DNA of 64,000 bases from Loktanella sp. (GTDB lineage Bacteria; Pseudomonadota; Alphaproteobacteria; Rhodobacterales; Rhodobacteraceae), in contig JAFPBO010000051.1 of assembly GCA_017390475.1 (NCBI GenBank), positions 62,001 through 126,000 of the forward strand, written 5' to 3'. A program made the position numbers and the translations under genes. The stretch's first letter is position 1, and each line of letters opens with the position of its first letter. The notes beneath the pieces were generated by a model. The model did not search any database, had not been told where the DNA came from, and saw only the letters and a program-made list of their open reading frames with translations. Positions 43,555 through 53,743 of the stretch are shown one piece after another.

Positions 43555-44478
43555 TCACAGATTGGCCAGAACATGCTGATAGACCTGCGCCGCCGCCGGG
43601 GGGGCGGCGTGGTGATGGTGGCGGATGATGAAGTAAGGCTCCACCATGATTTCAGGGGCAACATCCAGTGTGACCAGACCCATGCTCAGCTGATCGCGGG
43701 TCAGCAGATCGACGACCTCCTGCGCCTGCGGGGTGATCGCATCGCCGGTCGCCAGAGCGGCCAATGCGACCAGCAGCGAAGAACTGTTGATCACCCGGCC
43801 CGGCAGGTCCAGCCCGGCGCGGCCAAAGGCGTTTTCCACCGCCTGCCGGATCGGCGCGCCGCGTTCCTGCATCACCCATTCATGCGCTTGCAGATCCGCC
43901 ATGCCGCAGCCCTGCCGCCCGGCCAGTGGATGCGATTGCCGTACCAGCAAAGCGACACGTTCACTGCGCGCCGGGGTCAGTTCCAGATCGGTGGCATCAT
44001 AGCCGACCGGCAGGCGCGCGATGATGAAATCGAAATGCCGTTCTTCCAGGCCACGCACCAGATCGACGGAAGGCGCGACATGGATCGTCGCCTCGATATC
44101 GGGGGCCTGCGCCCAGATCCGGCGCAGCGCGGGCATGATATAGCCGACCGCCGGGCCGGTGACCGCGCCGATCCGCACCTTGCCTGCCTGTCCCGATTGC
44201 AGGCGCAGGATTTCACTGTCCATATCCTCGAAAGCGGCCAGAATCCGGGCAGAGCGGCGCAGCACCGCAACCCCCAGTTCGGTCGGCATCATGCCGCGCG
44301 GCAGGCGTTCAAACAGGGGTGTGCCGATCTCTGCCTCGATCTCGGCCAGGATGCGCGAGGCGGCGGGCTGTGACATCGCCATCAGTTCGGCGGCCAGTTG
44401 CAGCTTGCCGGTTTCGGCGATCCGCAGCAACAGCCGCAGCGAGGCAGGTTTGAACCGGGACAGCGACATGAGTGACAT
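43555..44478 (-). CDS. LysR-type regulator, GbpR-like
   Basis: A protein of about 307 residues. The N-terminal winged HTH (RLLLRIAETGKLQLAAELMAMSQPAASRILAEIEAEIGTPLFERLPRGMMPTELG) is typical of LysR regulators, and the rest is a periplasmic-binding-like effector domain. It is divergent from chvE, exactly as gbpR is in other alphaproteobacteria, where it activates the sugar genes. The Met at 44478 or 44469 fits the usual family length; the open frame extends further but without similarity. Confidence 0.82.
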   Translation of the reverse strand: MSLMSLSRFKPASLRLLLRIAETGKLQLAAELMAMSQPAASRILAEIEAEIGTPLFERLPRGMMPTELGVAVLRRSARILAAFEDMDSEILRLQSGQAGKVRIGAVTGPAVGYIMPALRRIWAQAPDIEATIHVAPSVDLVRGLEERHFDFIIARLPVGYDATDLELTPARSERVALLVRQSHPLAGRQGCGMADLQAHEWVMQERGAPIRQAVENAFGRAGLDLPGRVINSSSLLVALAALATGDAITPQAQEVVDLLTRDQLSMGLVTLDVAPEIMVEPYFIIRHHHHAAPPAAAQVYQHVLANL

Positions 44479-44613
44479 ACCATTTTTGTGATGCTTTTGG
44501 TAAATCTTACGATTTGATACATATGTCAACTCTTTCTATTGCTCCACTCGGCTGCCGCCTTTGATACGTAAACTGAACCGGGCGTTGCAGCAGGTCTCTG
44601 GGAGGAGCACGAC
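44479..44613. promoter_or_regulatory. regulatory region between gbpR-like gene and chvE
   Basis: This divergent intergenic region is AT-rich around 44501-44530 and holds the palindrome ACATATGT (44519-44526) within TTTGATACATATGTCAA. On the minus strand TTGACA forms a -35-like box. A LysR operator is expected here, but the exact site is not proven. Confidence 0.45.
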
Positions 44614-45663
44614 ATGACATTGAAACTGATAACCGCCTCCGTGATCGGGGCGAGTCTGGCCACCGGCGCCATGGCCGAAGGTCTGATCGGCATCGCGATG
44701 CCAACACAATCATCCGCGCGCTGGATTTCGGACGGGCAGGCGATGGTCGCCCAGTTTGAAGAAGCAGGCTATGACACGATCCTGCAATATGCAGAAGACG
44801 ACATTCCCAACCAGCTGGCCCAGATCGAAAACATGGTCACCAATGGCGTCAATGTGCTGGTCATCGCCGCGATTGACGGCACGACCCTGTCCAACGCGCT
44901 GGAAAACGCCCATTTCGCCGGGGTTGAGGTGATCGCCTATGACCGCCTGATCCGCGACAGCCCGCATGTCAGCTATTATGCGACCTTTGACAATTTCCAG
45001 GTCGGTGTGCAGCAGGCCTCATCGCTGATTGCCGGGCTGGAAGAGCGTTTTGGCGAAGGCCCTTACAATGTCGAATTGTTCGGTGGCTCGCCAGACGACA
45101 ACAATGCCTATTTCTTTTATGATGGCGCAATGTCGGTCCTGCAACCTGCGATCGATGCGGGTGATGTCGTCATCAAATCCGGCCAGATGGGCATGGATAC
45201 GGTCGGCACATTGCGTTGGGACGGTGCGGTGGCACAGGCCCGGATGGATAACCTGCTGTCGGCGCATTACACCGAAGATCAGGTGCATGGCGTGCTGTCG
45301 CCCTATGATGGTCTGTCCATCGGTATCCTGTCGTCGCTGAAAGGCGTGGGTTACGGGTCTGGCGATTTGCCGATGCCGATTGTCTCTGGTCAGGATGCAG
45401 AAATCCCGTCGATCAAATCCATTCTGGCGGGCGAGCAATATTCGACCGTGTTCAAGGACACCCGCGAACTGGCCCGCGTGACTGTTGGCATGGTGGATGC
45501 GCTGTTGTCCGGGTCCGAGCCGGAAATCAACGATACTGAAACCTATGACAATGGTCAGCTTGTGGTGCCCAGCTTTCTGCTGGAACCGGTGTCGGTCGAT
45601 GCGTCCAACTGGGAAGAAATCCTTGTCGGGTCGGGCTATTACACCGCAGATCAACTGCAGTAA
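44614..45663 (+). CDS. chvE: multiple-monosaccharide-binding protein ChvE
   Basis: A 349-residue periplasmic sugar-binding protein. The signal peptide ends near AMAEG and the mature start is [52 protein letters not shown] and [24 protein letters not shown] follow. These are the ChvE landmarks. ChvE binds aldoses such as L-arabinose, D-galactose, D-glucose and D-xylose. GGGAGGAGCACGAC precedes the start. It is the first gene of the chvE-gguA-gguB set and is followed by a hairpin. Confidence 0.92.
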   Translation: MTLKLITASVIGASLATGAMAEGLIGIAMPTQSSARWISDGQAMVAQFEEAGYDTILQYAEDDIPNQLAQIENMVTNGVNVLVIAAIDGTTLSNALENAHFAGVEVIAYDRLIRDSPHVSYYATFDNFQVGVQQASSLIAGLEERFGEGPYNVELFGGSPDDNNAYFFYDGAMSVLQPAIDAGDVVIKSGQMGMDTVGTLRWDGAVAQARMDNLLSAHYTEDQVHGVLSPYDGLSIGILSSLKGVGYGSGDLPMPIVSGQDAEIPSIKSILAGEQYSTVFKDTRELARVTVGMVDALLSGSEPEINDTETYDNGQLVVPSFLLEPVSVDASNWEEILVGSGYYTADQLQ

Positions 45664-45694
45664 CCCCGCCCTAATCTGACATCTGAAACGGAAG

Positions 45695-45717
45695 GTCTGC
45701 GCGCAATGCGCGCAGAC
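45695..45717 (+). terminator. hairpin between chvE and gguA (attenuator-type)
   Basis: GTCTGCGCGC and GCGCGCAGAC form a perfect 10-bp stem with an AAT loop, 31 bp after the chvE stop. There is no U-run. It probably stabilises the chvE message or lowers expression of the ATPase and permease. Confidence 0.6.
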
Positions 45718-45745
45718 TGCCCCCCGCTTGCAAAAGGCAGAAATT

Positions 45746-47281
45746 ATGCAGCCCCTGCTTGAAATGCGCGCGATATCAAAGACTTTTCCGGGTGTGAAAG
45801 CTCTGGATAACGTGTCGATGTCGGTCGCCGAAGGTGAAATTCACGCCGTTGTCGGTGAAAACGGTGCCGGAAAATCCACCTTGATGAAAGTGTTGTCCGG
45901 GGTCTATCCCGCAGGCACCTATGATGGTGAAATCCATTATGACGGTGAACTGGCCGAGTTTAAGTCAATTCAGGACAGCGAAGCGCGCGGGATCATCATC
46001 ATCCATCAGGAACTGGCTTTGGTGCCGCTGCTGTCGATTGCGGAAAACCTGTTTCTGGGCAATGAGATTGCCGTCAAAGGCTGTATCAACTGGCATGAAA
46101 CCACCCGCCGTACCCGTGATCTGCTCGCCCGTGTCGGGCTGAGCGATGCGCCCACGGCCCGGGTTGAAAAGCTGGGCGTCGGTAAACAGCAACTCGTCGA
46201 AATCGCCAAGGCGCTGGCAAAGGATGTGCGCCTGCTGATCCTTGATGAACCCACCGCCGCGCTGTCGGAATCTGACAGTGCCGCGTTGCTGGAACTGATG
46301 CTGGAACTCAAGGCCAGCGGCGTGACGCAGATCATCATCAGCCACAAGCTGAATGAAATCCGCAAGGTCGCCGATACGATCACCGTGATCCGTGATGGTG
46401 CGACTGTGTCCACCATGCACGCGAAGAAAGACGAAATTACAGAGGCCCGCATCGTGCGCGACATGGTGGGCCGCGACATGGCGGCGCGCTATCCTGATCG
46501 CCCGCGCCGCGCCGGGCCGATGTTGATGGAGGTCGATAACTGGACCGTCCGCCACCCCGATTTCCCCGACCGTTTCACGATCCGCGACGTGTCTTTCAAC
46601 GTCCGCGAAGGCGAGGTTGTCGGCATTGCCGGGCTGATGGGGGCAGGGCGTACCGAACTGGCGATGAGCATTTTCGGCCGGTCCTATGGCCGCGATATTC
46701 AAGGCGATGTGCGGATGCGCGGCGAACCCGTGCGCCTGCGCAATGTCAGCGAGGCGATTGCCGCAGGGCTCGCCTATGTGACCGAAGACCGCAAATCGCT
46801 TGGGCTGATCCTTGACGATTCAATTCAGCGCAATATCACGCTGGCCAATCTGAACGCCGTTGCGCGCAATGGCTTGCTGAACGAAGCGCGCGAGACGCAA
46901 GTTGCGGAAGGTTTCCGCAAAAGCATGAATATCCGCGCTCCCAGCGTATTCGCAAAGGTGATGAACCTGTCGGGCGGCAATCAGCAAAAGGTCGTCCTGT
47001 CGAAATGGCTGTTTTCCGGACCAGAAGTACTGATCCTTGATGAACCCACCCGCGGTATTGATGTCGGGGCCAAGTTTGAAATCTACGGCCTGATCAATGA
47101 TCTGTCCGCGCAGGGCAAAGGTGTCGTGATGATCTCGTCCGAGATGCCGGAACTTCTGGGCATGTGCGACCGGATCTACGTGATGAATGAAGGACGATTC
47201 ATGGGCGAACTGACAGCCGAAGAGGCAAGTCAGGAAAGCATCATGTCGATGATCGTTACCCATAATGAAAGCACCCAGTGA
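45746..47281 (+). CDS. gguA: sugar ABC transporter ATP-binding protein GguA
   Basis: A 511-residue ATPase with two ABC modules, as in sugar CUT2 systems. The first has GENGAGKST and [15 protein letters not shown] with [11 protein letters not shown]. The second has a degenerate [10 protein letters not shown] Walker A but an intact [10 protein letters not shown] signature and [11 protein letters not shown] Walker B. The start at 45746 ([16 protein letters not shown]) is preferred over an in-frame Met-like codon six residues earlier. It pairs with the permease encoded next. Confidence 0.92.
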   Translation: MQPLLEMRAISKTFPGVKALDNVSMSVAEGEIHAVVGENGAGKSTLMKVLSGVYPAGTYDGEIHYDGELAEFKSIQDSEARGIIIIHQELALVPLLSIAENLFLGNEIAVKGCINWHETTRRTRDLLARVGLSDAPTARVEKLGVGKQQLVEIAKALAKDVRLLILDEPTAALSESDSAALLELMLELKASGVTQIIISHKLNEIRKVADTITVIRDGATVSTMHAKKDEITEARIVRDMVGRDMAARYPDRPRRAGPMLMEVDNWTVRHPDFPDRFTIRDVSFNVREGEVVGIAGLMGAGRTELAMSIFGRSYGRDIQGDVRMRGEPVRLRNVSEAIAAGLAYVTEDRKSLGLILDDSIQRNITLANLNAVARNGLLNEARETQVAEGFRKSMNIRAPSVFAKVMNLSGGNQQKVVLSKWLFSGPEVLILDEPTRGIDVGAKFEIYGLINDLSAQGKGVVMISSEMPELLGMCDRIYVMNEGRFMGELTAEEASQESIMSMIVTHNESTQ

Positions 47282-47282
47282 C

Positions 47283-48512
47283 ATGAGTGATACAACACAG
47301 ACCGCCACCACCGGCACCAATATGAAAACCTATCTGGTCAATCACCTGCGCGAATATGGCCTGTTGCTGGCGCTGATCGCGGTGATGGTGTTTTTCCAGA
47401 TCACCACCAATGGCACTTTGCTGCGCCCGGTGAATATCACCAACCTGTTGTTGCAGAACAGCTATATCATCATCATGGCGCTGGGGATGCTGATCGTCAT
47501 CGTCGCGGGTCATATTGATCTGTCGGTAGGGTCGGTGATGGGCTTTGTCGGCGCGCTGGCGGCGGTGCTGATCGTGTCGATGGGCATGCCGCTGTTGCCG
47601 GCTGTCGTGATCTGCCTGATCACCGGCGGTGTGATCGGCGCGGTGCAGGGCTATTGGATCGCCTATTGGCAGATCCCGTCCTTTATCGTGACCTTGGCGG
47701 GTATGCTGGTGTTTCGCGGTCTGTCTTTGTGGTTGCTGCAAGGGCAATCCATCGGTCCTTTCCCGCGCGAATTTCAGGTGATCGCCACCGGTTTTGTCGC
47801 TGATCCGTTCCCCGAAAGCTGGGGTATGGGGCTGGCCGCGCTGTTTGGCGCACGTGCCATCAATGTATTGGCGATTGTCACCGGCATTGTCGCGGCGGGT
47901 GCGATTGTCACGCTGGGCCTGCGCAAACGCGCCAGCAACCGCCAATATGGCACAGAAGAAGAGCCTTTGACCTTTTTCGTGGTCCGCAACACCGTTGTCG
48001 CGGTTGCGCTGATTTTCATCACGTACAAGCTGGCCAGTTTCCGGGGTCTGCCCAATGTGTTGCTGACCATGGGCGTGTTGACGATCATCTATGCTTTCCT
48101 GACTGAAAACACGGTCATCGGGCGGCAGATTTATGCTGTGGGCGGCAATGAAAAGGCGGCGAAACTGTCGGGGATCAAGACCGAAAGGCTGACCTTTCTG
48201 GCCTTTACCAATATGGGCGTGCTGGCCGCCGCTGCCGGTCTGGTTTTTGCCGCTCGGCTGAATACAGCGACGCCCAAGGCGGGTTTCGCGCTGGAACTCG
48301 ACGTGATCGCGGCGGCCTTTATCGGCGGTGCGTCGATGTCGGGCGGCGTGGGCAAGATCGTCGGTGCCGTGGTCGGTGCCTTTCTGATGGGTGTGCTGAA
48401 CAATGGCATGTCGCTGATGGGGATCGGCATTGATTACCAGCAGATGATCAAGGGTCTGGTGTTGCTCGCCGCTGTGATTTTCGACGTCTACAACAAAAGC
48501 AAACGCGTTTAG
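47283..48512 (+). CDS. gguB: sugar ABC transporter permease GguB
   Basis: A 409-residue CUT2-type permease with about ten to twelve hydrophobic segments. VIVAGHIDLSVGSVMGFVGALAAV is the family signature, YWIAYWQIPSFIVTLAGMLVFRG follows and KAGFALELDVIAAAFIGGASMSGGVG lies near the end. The ATG at 47283 is one base after the gguA stop; an in-frame ATG at 47265 overlapping gguA is an alternative. With ChvE and GguA it imports monosaccharides. Confidence 0.9.
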   Translation: MSDTTQTATTGTNMKTYLVNHLREYGLLLALIAVMVFFQITTNGTLLRPVNITNLLLQNSYIIIMALGMLIVIVAGHIDLSVGSVMGFVGALAAVLIVSMGMPLLPAVVICLITGGVIGAVQGYWIAYWQIPSFIVTLAGMLVFRGLSLWLLQGQSIGPFPREFQVIATGFVADPFPESWGMGLAALFGARAINVLAIVTGIVAAGAIVTLGLRKRASNRQYGTEEEPLTFFVVRNTVVAVALIFITYKLASFRGLPNVLLTMGVLTIIYAFLTENTVIGRQIYAVGGNEKAAKLSGIKTERLTFLAFTNMGVLAAAAGLVFAARLNTATPKAGFALELDVIAAAFIGGASMSGGVGKIVGAVVGAFLMGVLNNGMSLMGIGIDYQQMIKGLVLLAAVIFDVYNKSKRV

Positions 48513-48533
48513 CGCATAGGCAGGATCAAAGAT

Positions 48534-50276
48534 ATGGCATTTACCCCCGCAATCTGGCCCCGCAAGCTGCGCACACAGGAATGGTTCGGCGGCACTGGCC
48601 GCGACCAGATTTACCACCGCGGCTGGATGAAGAACCAGGGTATCCCGCATGATATGTTCGATGGCCGCCCGGTGATCGCGATCATGAACACCTGGTCGGA
48701 GCTGACGCCCTGCAATGCGCATCTGGCTGATCTGGCGCAAAAGGTCCGCGCCGGGATTTACGAGGCGGGTGGCCTACCGGTGGAAGTGCCCGCATTTTCG
48801 GCGTCGGAATCCGGTTTCCGCCCGACGGCGATGATGTTCCGCAATCTGGCCGCGATGGCGATCGAGGAACAGATGCGCGGTCTGCCGATGGATGGCTGCG
48901 TGCTGCTGGCGGGCTGTGACAAGACCACGCCGAGCCTGCTGATGGCTGCGGCTTCGACGGACCTGCCCTCCATCGTGGTCAGCGGTGGCCCGATGCTGAA
49001 CGGCTATTTCCGGGGTGAACGTGTCGGCTCTGGCACGCATCTGTGGAAGTTTTCCGAGGCGGTCAAGGCCGGTGAGATGACGCCAGAAGCGTTTCTGGAG
49101 GCTGAGGCGTCGATGTCCCGCTCGCCCGGGTCGTGCAATACGATGGGTACAGCCAGCACGATGGCCAGCATGGCAGAGGCGCTTGGCATGGCTTTGTCCG
49201 GCAATGCCGCGATCCCTGCTGTGGACAGCCGCCGCCGGGTGATGGCGCAATTGTCGGGCCGCCGCATCGTGCAGATGGTCAAGGATGATCTGAAACCCTC
49301 CGATGTGATGACCAAAGACGCCTTTGAAAACGCGATCCGCGCGAATGCTGCCATTGGTGGATCGACCAATGCGGTGATCCATCTGCTGGCCATCGCGGGC
49401 CGCGTCGGTGTTGATCTGACGCTGGACGACTGGGACCGTTGCGGGCGCGATGTGCCCACCATCGTCAATCTGATGCCATCGGGCAAATATCTGATGGAGG
49501 AATTCTTTTACGCCGGTGGTCTGCCGGTCGTGCTGCGCCGCCTGATGGAGGCGGGAATGCTGCATGATGATGCGCTGACCGTGTCCGGCGGGCCGATTGG
49601 CGATGAATTGCGCCATGTCGAAAACCACAACCCCGATGTGATCCTGCCGGTGGAAAAGGCACTGACCGCGCAAGGCGGGATCGTCGTGCTGCGCGGCAAT
49701 CTGGCCCCTGCGGGGGCGGTGCTGAAACCATCCGCCGCCTCGCCGCATCTGTTGCAACACAAAGGCCGCGCTGTCGTGTTCGAGGATATCGATGATTACA
49801 AAGCCCGGATCAATGACGACGATCTTGATGTCGATGAAACCTGCGTGCTGGTGCTGAAAAACTGCGGGCCAAAGGGTTATCCCGGCATGGCCGAGGTCGG
49901 CAATATGGGCCTGCCGCCGAAGATCCTGAAAAAGGGCATCACCGATATGGTGCGGATTTCGGATGCGCGGATGTCGGGCACCGCCTATGGCACCGTCGTG
50001 CTGCATACCGCGCCAGAGGCTGCTGCCGGTGGTCCGCTGGCGGTGGTGCAAAACGGCGATATGATCACGCTGGATGTCGCAGGACGACGTTTACATCTGG
50101 ATATCACCGATGCCGAACTCGCCGAACGGCTGGCGCAATGGCAACCGCCAGCGGGGCAAGAGGATACCGGATATGCCTGGCTGCACCGCCAGCATGTCGA
50201 AGGGGCCGATACCGGCGCTGATCTGGGGTTCCTCAAAGGCTGCCGTGGCGCGCCGGTTGGTCGGGACTCGCACTGA
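48534..50276 (+). CDS. IlvD/Edd-family sugar-acid dehydratase, probably L-arabonate dehydratase
   Basis: A 580-residue IlvD/Edd dehydratase. The three iron-sulfur cysteines expected in this family are visible as Cys60 (SELTPC), Cys128 (GCDKTTPS) and Cys201 (GSCNTMGTAS). The opening RTQEWFGGTGRDQIYHRGWMKNQG is characteristic of sugar-acid dehydratases such as L-arabonate dehydratase rather than the valine enzyme. It would convert L-arabonate to 2-keto-3-deoxy-L-arabonate. The next gene overlaps by one base. D-galactonate or D-xylonate cannot be excluded. Confidence 0.85.
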   Translation: MAFTPAIWPRKLRTQEWFGGTGRDQIYHRGWMKNQGIPHDMFDGRPVIAIMNTWSELTPCNAHLADLAQKVRAGIYEAGGLPVEVPAFSASESGFRPTAMMFRNLAAMAIEEQMRGLPMDGCVLLAGCDKTTPSLLMAAASTDLPSIVVSGGPMLNGYFRGERVGSGTHLWKFSEAVKAGEMTPEAFLEAEASMSRSPGSCNTMGTASTMASMAEALGMALSGNAAIPAVDSRRRVMAQLSGRRIVQMVKDDLKPSDVMTKDAFENAIRANAAIGGSTNAVIHLLAIAGRVGVDLTLDDWDRCGRDVPTIVNLMPSGKYLMEEFFYAGGLPVVLRRLMEAGMLHDDALTVSGGPIGDELRHVENHNPDVILPVEKALTAQGGIVVLRGNLAPAGAVLKPSAASPHLLQHKGRAVVFEDIDDYKARINDDDLDVDETCVLVLKNCGPKGYPGMAEVGNMGLPPKILKKGITDMVRISDARMSGTAYGTVVLHTAPEAAAGGPLAVVQNGDMITLDVAGRRLHLDITDAELAERLAQWQPPAGQEDTGYAWLHRQHVEGADTGADLGFLKGCRGAPVGRDSH

Positions 50277-51190
50277 TGAAAATTGCATTGGTCGGAATTG
50301 GAAAGATCGCGCTGGACCAGCATGTGCCAGCTTTGCAGGCCTCGCCGGATTGGGAACTGGTCGCCACGGTTTCACGCAACGGCACGGTGGATGGCGTTGA
50401 AGCCTTCACCGATCTGTCGGCGATGCTGGCAGCGCGCAGTGATATCCGTGTCGTCTCGCTCTGCATGCCGCCGATGGCGCGGACCGATTATGCGCTGACT
50501 GCGCTGCGGGCGGGCCGCTATGTGATGCTGGAAAAACCCCCCGCCGCCACCCTGTCGGCCTGCGATATGCTGGCCGAGGCGGCGCGGCGCGCGCGTGTCG
50601 GGATCTTTGCTACCTGGCATAGCCGCGAGGCGCGCATGGTCGCCACCGCCAAGGACTGGCTGGCGGGTAAAAAGATAAAGTCGGGCCAGATTACCTGGCG
50701 CGAAGATGTGCGCAAATGGCATCCCGGTCAGGATTGGGTGTTTGAAACTGGCGGCATGGGTGTGTTTGACCCCGGTATCAACGCCCTGTCAATCCTGACC
50801 GAAATTCTGCCCGATCCGGTGCAGGTGCTGCAGGCAAGGCTGGAAGTTCCCGCCAACCGGCAGACCCCGATAGCCGCACAGATTGCGTTTTCGGATAATA
50901 TCAGCGCCGATTTCGACTGGCGTCAGGAAGGCCCGCAAACCTGGACGATAGAGATCGTCACCGATGCAGGCACCCTGTCGCTGCAAAATGGCGGCGCGGA
51001 TATGACGATTGACGGCGCGTCTTGTGCCGCACCGGAAGCCGCACTGAGCGGGGAATATCCCCGGCTGTACAGTCGCATGGCCGAACTGGTCCATGCCGGG
51101 CAGTCCGAATTGGATACCCGCCCGATGGCGCTGGTCGCGGATTGTTTCGTGATCGGTGACCGGATCTCTGTTGACCCCTTTCATTTCTGA
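50276..51190 (+). CDS. Gfo/Idh-family sugar 1-dehydrogenase (L-arabinose/D-galactose type)
   Basis: A 304-residue NAD(P)-dependent dehydrogenase. The N-terminal Rossmann motif is VGIGKIALDQHVPAL, and EKPPAATLSACDM contains the conserved Lys of the EKP motif. The GMGVFDPGINALSIL stretch with its central Asp/His region matches L-arabinose/D-galactose 1-dehydrogenases of alphaproteobacteria. It oxidises the aldose to a lactone, the first step of the pathway completed by its neighbours. It shares one base with the dehydratase gene. Confidence 0.85.
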   Translation: MKIALVGIGKIALDQHVPALQASPDWELVATVSRNGTVDGVEAFTDLSAMLAARSDIRVVSLCMPPMARTDYALTALRAGRYVMLEKPPAATLSACDMLAEAARRARVGIFATWHSREARMVATAKDWLAGKKIKSGQITWREDVRKWHPGQDWVFETGGMGVFDPGINALSILTEILPDPVQVLQARLEVPANRQTPIAAQIAFSDNISADFDWRQEGPQTWTIEIVTDAGTLSLQNGGADMTIDGASCAAPEAALSGEYPRLYSRMAELVHAGQSELDTRPMALVADCFVIGDRISVDPFHF

Positions 51191-51196
51191 GGAATT

Positions 51197-52117
51197 ATGA
51201 TGCATAGCCCCCTGACCGGTATCCTGCCGGTAGCCCCAACCCCGTTTCACGCCGATGGCACCGTCGATCATGACGGGATGCGCCGGGTGCTGGATTGCCT
51301 GATCGACCAAGGCGTCGATGCGATCTGCATTCTGGCGAATTATTCCGAACAATTCGTGCTGTCCGATGACGAACGCGCCGATCTGATGCGGCTGTCGCTG
51401 GAACATGTGGCAGGAAGGGTGCCGGTAATCGTGACGATCAGCCATTTTGCGACGCATATCACCGTCAAACGCGCCCGTGATGCACAGGCGCTGGGGGCGG
51501 CGATGGTGATGGTGATGCCGCCCTATCATGGCGTCGGGATCGTGCCGCCAGAGCCGGTGATTTTCGAACATTTCCAAGCCATTTCAGAGGCGATCAATAT
51601 CCCGATCATGGTGCAGGATGCGCCTTTGTCGGGCTGTCAGCTGACGGTACCATTCCTGACCCGGATGGCGCGGGAACTGGAACAGGTCAGCTATTTCAAG
51701 CTGGAAATGCCCTTTGCCGCCGACAAACTTGCCGCGCTGATCGCGGCAGGCGGCGATGATATCATCGGGCCCTTCGACGGTGAAGAGGCGGTGACATTGC
51801 TGGCCGATCTGGATGCCGGTTGCACCGGGACGATGACATCGGCCTTGCTGCCCGAACAGATCCGGCCCATCGTGACGCAATATCGCGCCGGTGATACGGA
51901 TGCGGCGTTGGATCAATGGAAACGCTGCTTGCCGCTGATCAACTATGAAAACCGGCAATGTGGGTTGCGCGCGGCCAAGACCGTGATGCAGGCTGGTGGC
52001 GTGATCAAATCCGATTACGTCCGACACCCGCTGAAACCGCTCAGCGACCGGACCCGGACCCGCCTGCTGGATCTGGCCGGTGAACTCGATCTGATCGCCC
52101 TGCGCTGGGGCAAATAA
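51197..52117 (+). CDS. DHDPS/NAL-family 2-keto-3-deoxy sugar-acid dehydratase or aldolase
   Basis: A 306-residue TIM-barrel protein of the dihydrodipicolinate synthase/N-acetylneuraminate lyase family. Lys168 in YFKLEMP is the Schiff-base lysine and Tyr110 in MPPYHGVG is the catalytic tyrosine. The neighbouring semialdehyde dehydrogenase suggests it works as L-2-keto-3-deoxyarabonate dehydratase, giving 2-oxoglutarate semialdehyde. An aldolase role on a keto-deoxy acid is the alternative. Confidence 0.82.
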   Translation: MMHSPLTGILPVAPTPFHADGTVDHDGMRRVLDCLIDQGVDAICILANYSEQFVLSDDERADLMRLSLEHVAGRVPVIVTISHFATHITVKRARDAQALGAAMVMVMPPYHGVGIVPPEPVIFEHFQAISEAINIPIMVQDAPLSGCQLTVPFLTRMARELEQVSYFKLEMPFAADKLAALIAAGGDDIIGPFDGEEAVTLLADLDAGCTGTMTSALLPEQIRPIVTQYRAGDTDAALDQWKRCLPLINYENRQCGLRAAKTVMQAGGVIKSDYVRHPLKPLSDRTRTRLLDLAGELDLIALRWGK

Positions 52118-52128
52118 AGGACTACAAC

Positions 52129-53637
52129 ATGACACATATTCCACATGGCGCGCATCTGATCGCCGGTGCCCGCGTTCAGAATGACGCCCGTTTTACATCG
52201 ACGCCGGCCAATGGCCCGGCGCATGAATTCAGTGAAGGCACCCCCGCGCATGTCGCCCAGGCCGCCGAGGCGGCGGAGGCCGCGTTTGAAAGCTATGCCG
52301 CCACCAGCCGTGATCAGCGCGCCGATCTGCTGGAGCGGATCGCCGAGGAGATCGACGCCCGCGGCGATGCGATCACCGAAATCGGCGCGCAGGAAACTGG
52401 CCTGCCAGAGGCTCGGCTGACCGGCGAGCGCGGCCGCACCACCGGGCAATTGCGCCTGTTTGCGGATCATATCCGCAAGGGCGATTATCTGGATCAACGC
52501 CACGACCCGGCCTTGCCCGACCGCCAGCCGATGCCCCGGCCGGAACTGCGGATGATGCAGCGCCCGATCGGCCCGGTGGCGGTGTTCGGCGCGTCGAATT
52601 TCCCGCTCGCCTTTTCGGTGGCGGGGGGTGACACGGCGGCGGCGCTGGCGGCGGGCTGTCCGGTTGTGGCCAAGGGGCATCCGGGCCATCCGGGCACCGG
52701 CGAATTGGTCGGCGATGCGATCACGGCTGCTGTTGCGGCCTGCGGGCTGGATGCGGGGGTATTTTCGCTGATCCAAGGCGGCGCGCATGAGATGGGTGGC
52801 GCGCTGGTCACGCATCCGCTGATCAAGGCGGTGGGCTTTACCGGGTCGCTGCGCGGCGGGCGCGCCTTGTTTGACCTTTGCGCCGCACGGCCAGAGCCGA
52901 TCCCGTTCTTTGGCGAATTGGGTAGTGTCAATCCGATGTTCATCCTACCGCAGGCCTTGGCCGCACGGGGCGAAGCGATTGCCAAAGGCTGGGCTGGTAG
53001 CCTGACCATGGGGGCAGGGCAGTTCTGCACCAATCCCGGTCTGGCGATCCTGATCGACGGGCCGGATGCCGATGCTTTCGCAGCGACGGCAACTGCTGCG
53101 TTGCAAGAGGTCAGCGCGCAGGTCATGTTGTCGGATGGTATTGCCAGCGCCTATCGCAAGGGCAGTGACGTCGTGGCAGGCAGTGCGGGTGTGACCGCTT
53201 TGCTGGCCGCTGAAAGCGCGGGGCGCAATGCCAATCCCGGTCTTTATGACGTCAGCGCTGACACCTGGCTGGACAATCATGCCCTGGCGGAAGAGGTGTT
53301 TGGCCCGCTTGGCCTGATCATCCGCGCCCGCGATGCCGCCCAGATGGAGACTATCGCGCGGTCCCTGCAGGGGCAGTTGACTTGCACCCTGCATCTGGAT
53401 GACGACGATATCGCGCAGGCGAAAGGGTTGATGCCGGTGCTGGAACGCAAGGCGGGACGATTGCTGGCCAATGGCTTCCCCACGGGGGTCGAAGTGGCCG
53501 ACAGCATGGTGCATGGCGGGCCTTACCCGGCCTCGACCAATTTCGGCGCGACGTCGGTCGGGACATTGTCGATCCGGCGGTTCCTGCGCCCGGTCTGTTA
53601 CCAGAACCTGCCAGAGGCATTGCTGCCGCGGGCATAA
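52129..53637 (+). CDS. 2-oxoglutarate semialdehyde dehydrogenase (aldehyde dehydrogenase family)
   Basis: A 502-residue aldehyde dehydrogenase of the short-loop group that includes alpha-ketoglutaric semialdehyde dehydrogenases. The general base Glu263 is in FFGELGSVNPMF and the nucleophile Cys300 is in GAGQFCTNPG. PIGPVAVFGASNFPLAFSVAGGDTAAALAAGCPVV is the coenzyme region. It would finish the non-phosphorylative oxidation of the pentose to 2-oxoglutarate. It is the last gene of the sugar cluster. Confidence 0.86.
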   Translation: MTHIPHGAHLIAGARVQNDARFTSTPANGPAHEFSEGTPAHVAQAAEAAEAAFESYAATSRDQRADLLERIAEEIDARGDAITEIGAQETGLPEARLTGERGRTTGQLRLFADHIRKGDYLDQRHDPALPDRQPMPRPELRMMQRPIGPVAVFGASNFPLAFSVAGGDTAAALAAGCPVVAKGHPGHPGTGELVGDAITAAVAACGLDAGVFSLIQGGAHEMGGALVTHPLIKAVGFTGSLRGGRALFDLCAARPEPIPFFGELGSVNPMFILPQALAARGEAIAKGWAGSLTMGAGQFCTNPGLAILIDGPDADAFAATATAALQEVSAQVMLSDGIASAYRKGSDVVAGSAGVTALLAAESAGRNANPGLYDVSADTWLDNHALAEEVFGPLGLIIRARDAAQMETIARSLQGQLTCTLHLDDDDIAQAKGLMPVLERKAGRLLANGFPTGVEVADSMVHGGPYPASTNFGATSVGTLSIRRFLRPVCYQNLPEALLPRA

Positions 53638-53743
53638 AGGTCTTTTGCAGGTAAAACGCCCGGTCTCCCCCTTTGGGGGGATGCGGGGCGGGTGCCGATG
53701 AACAACCATGGGATGACCCTGTGGTTGTTTATCGGAGTTTGCA

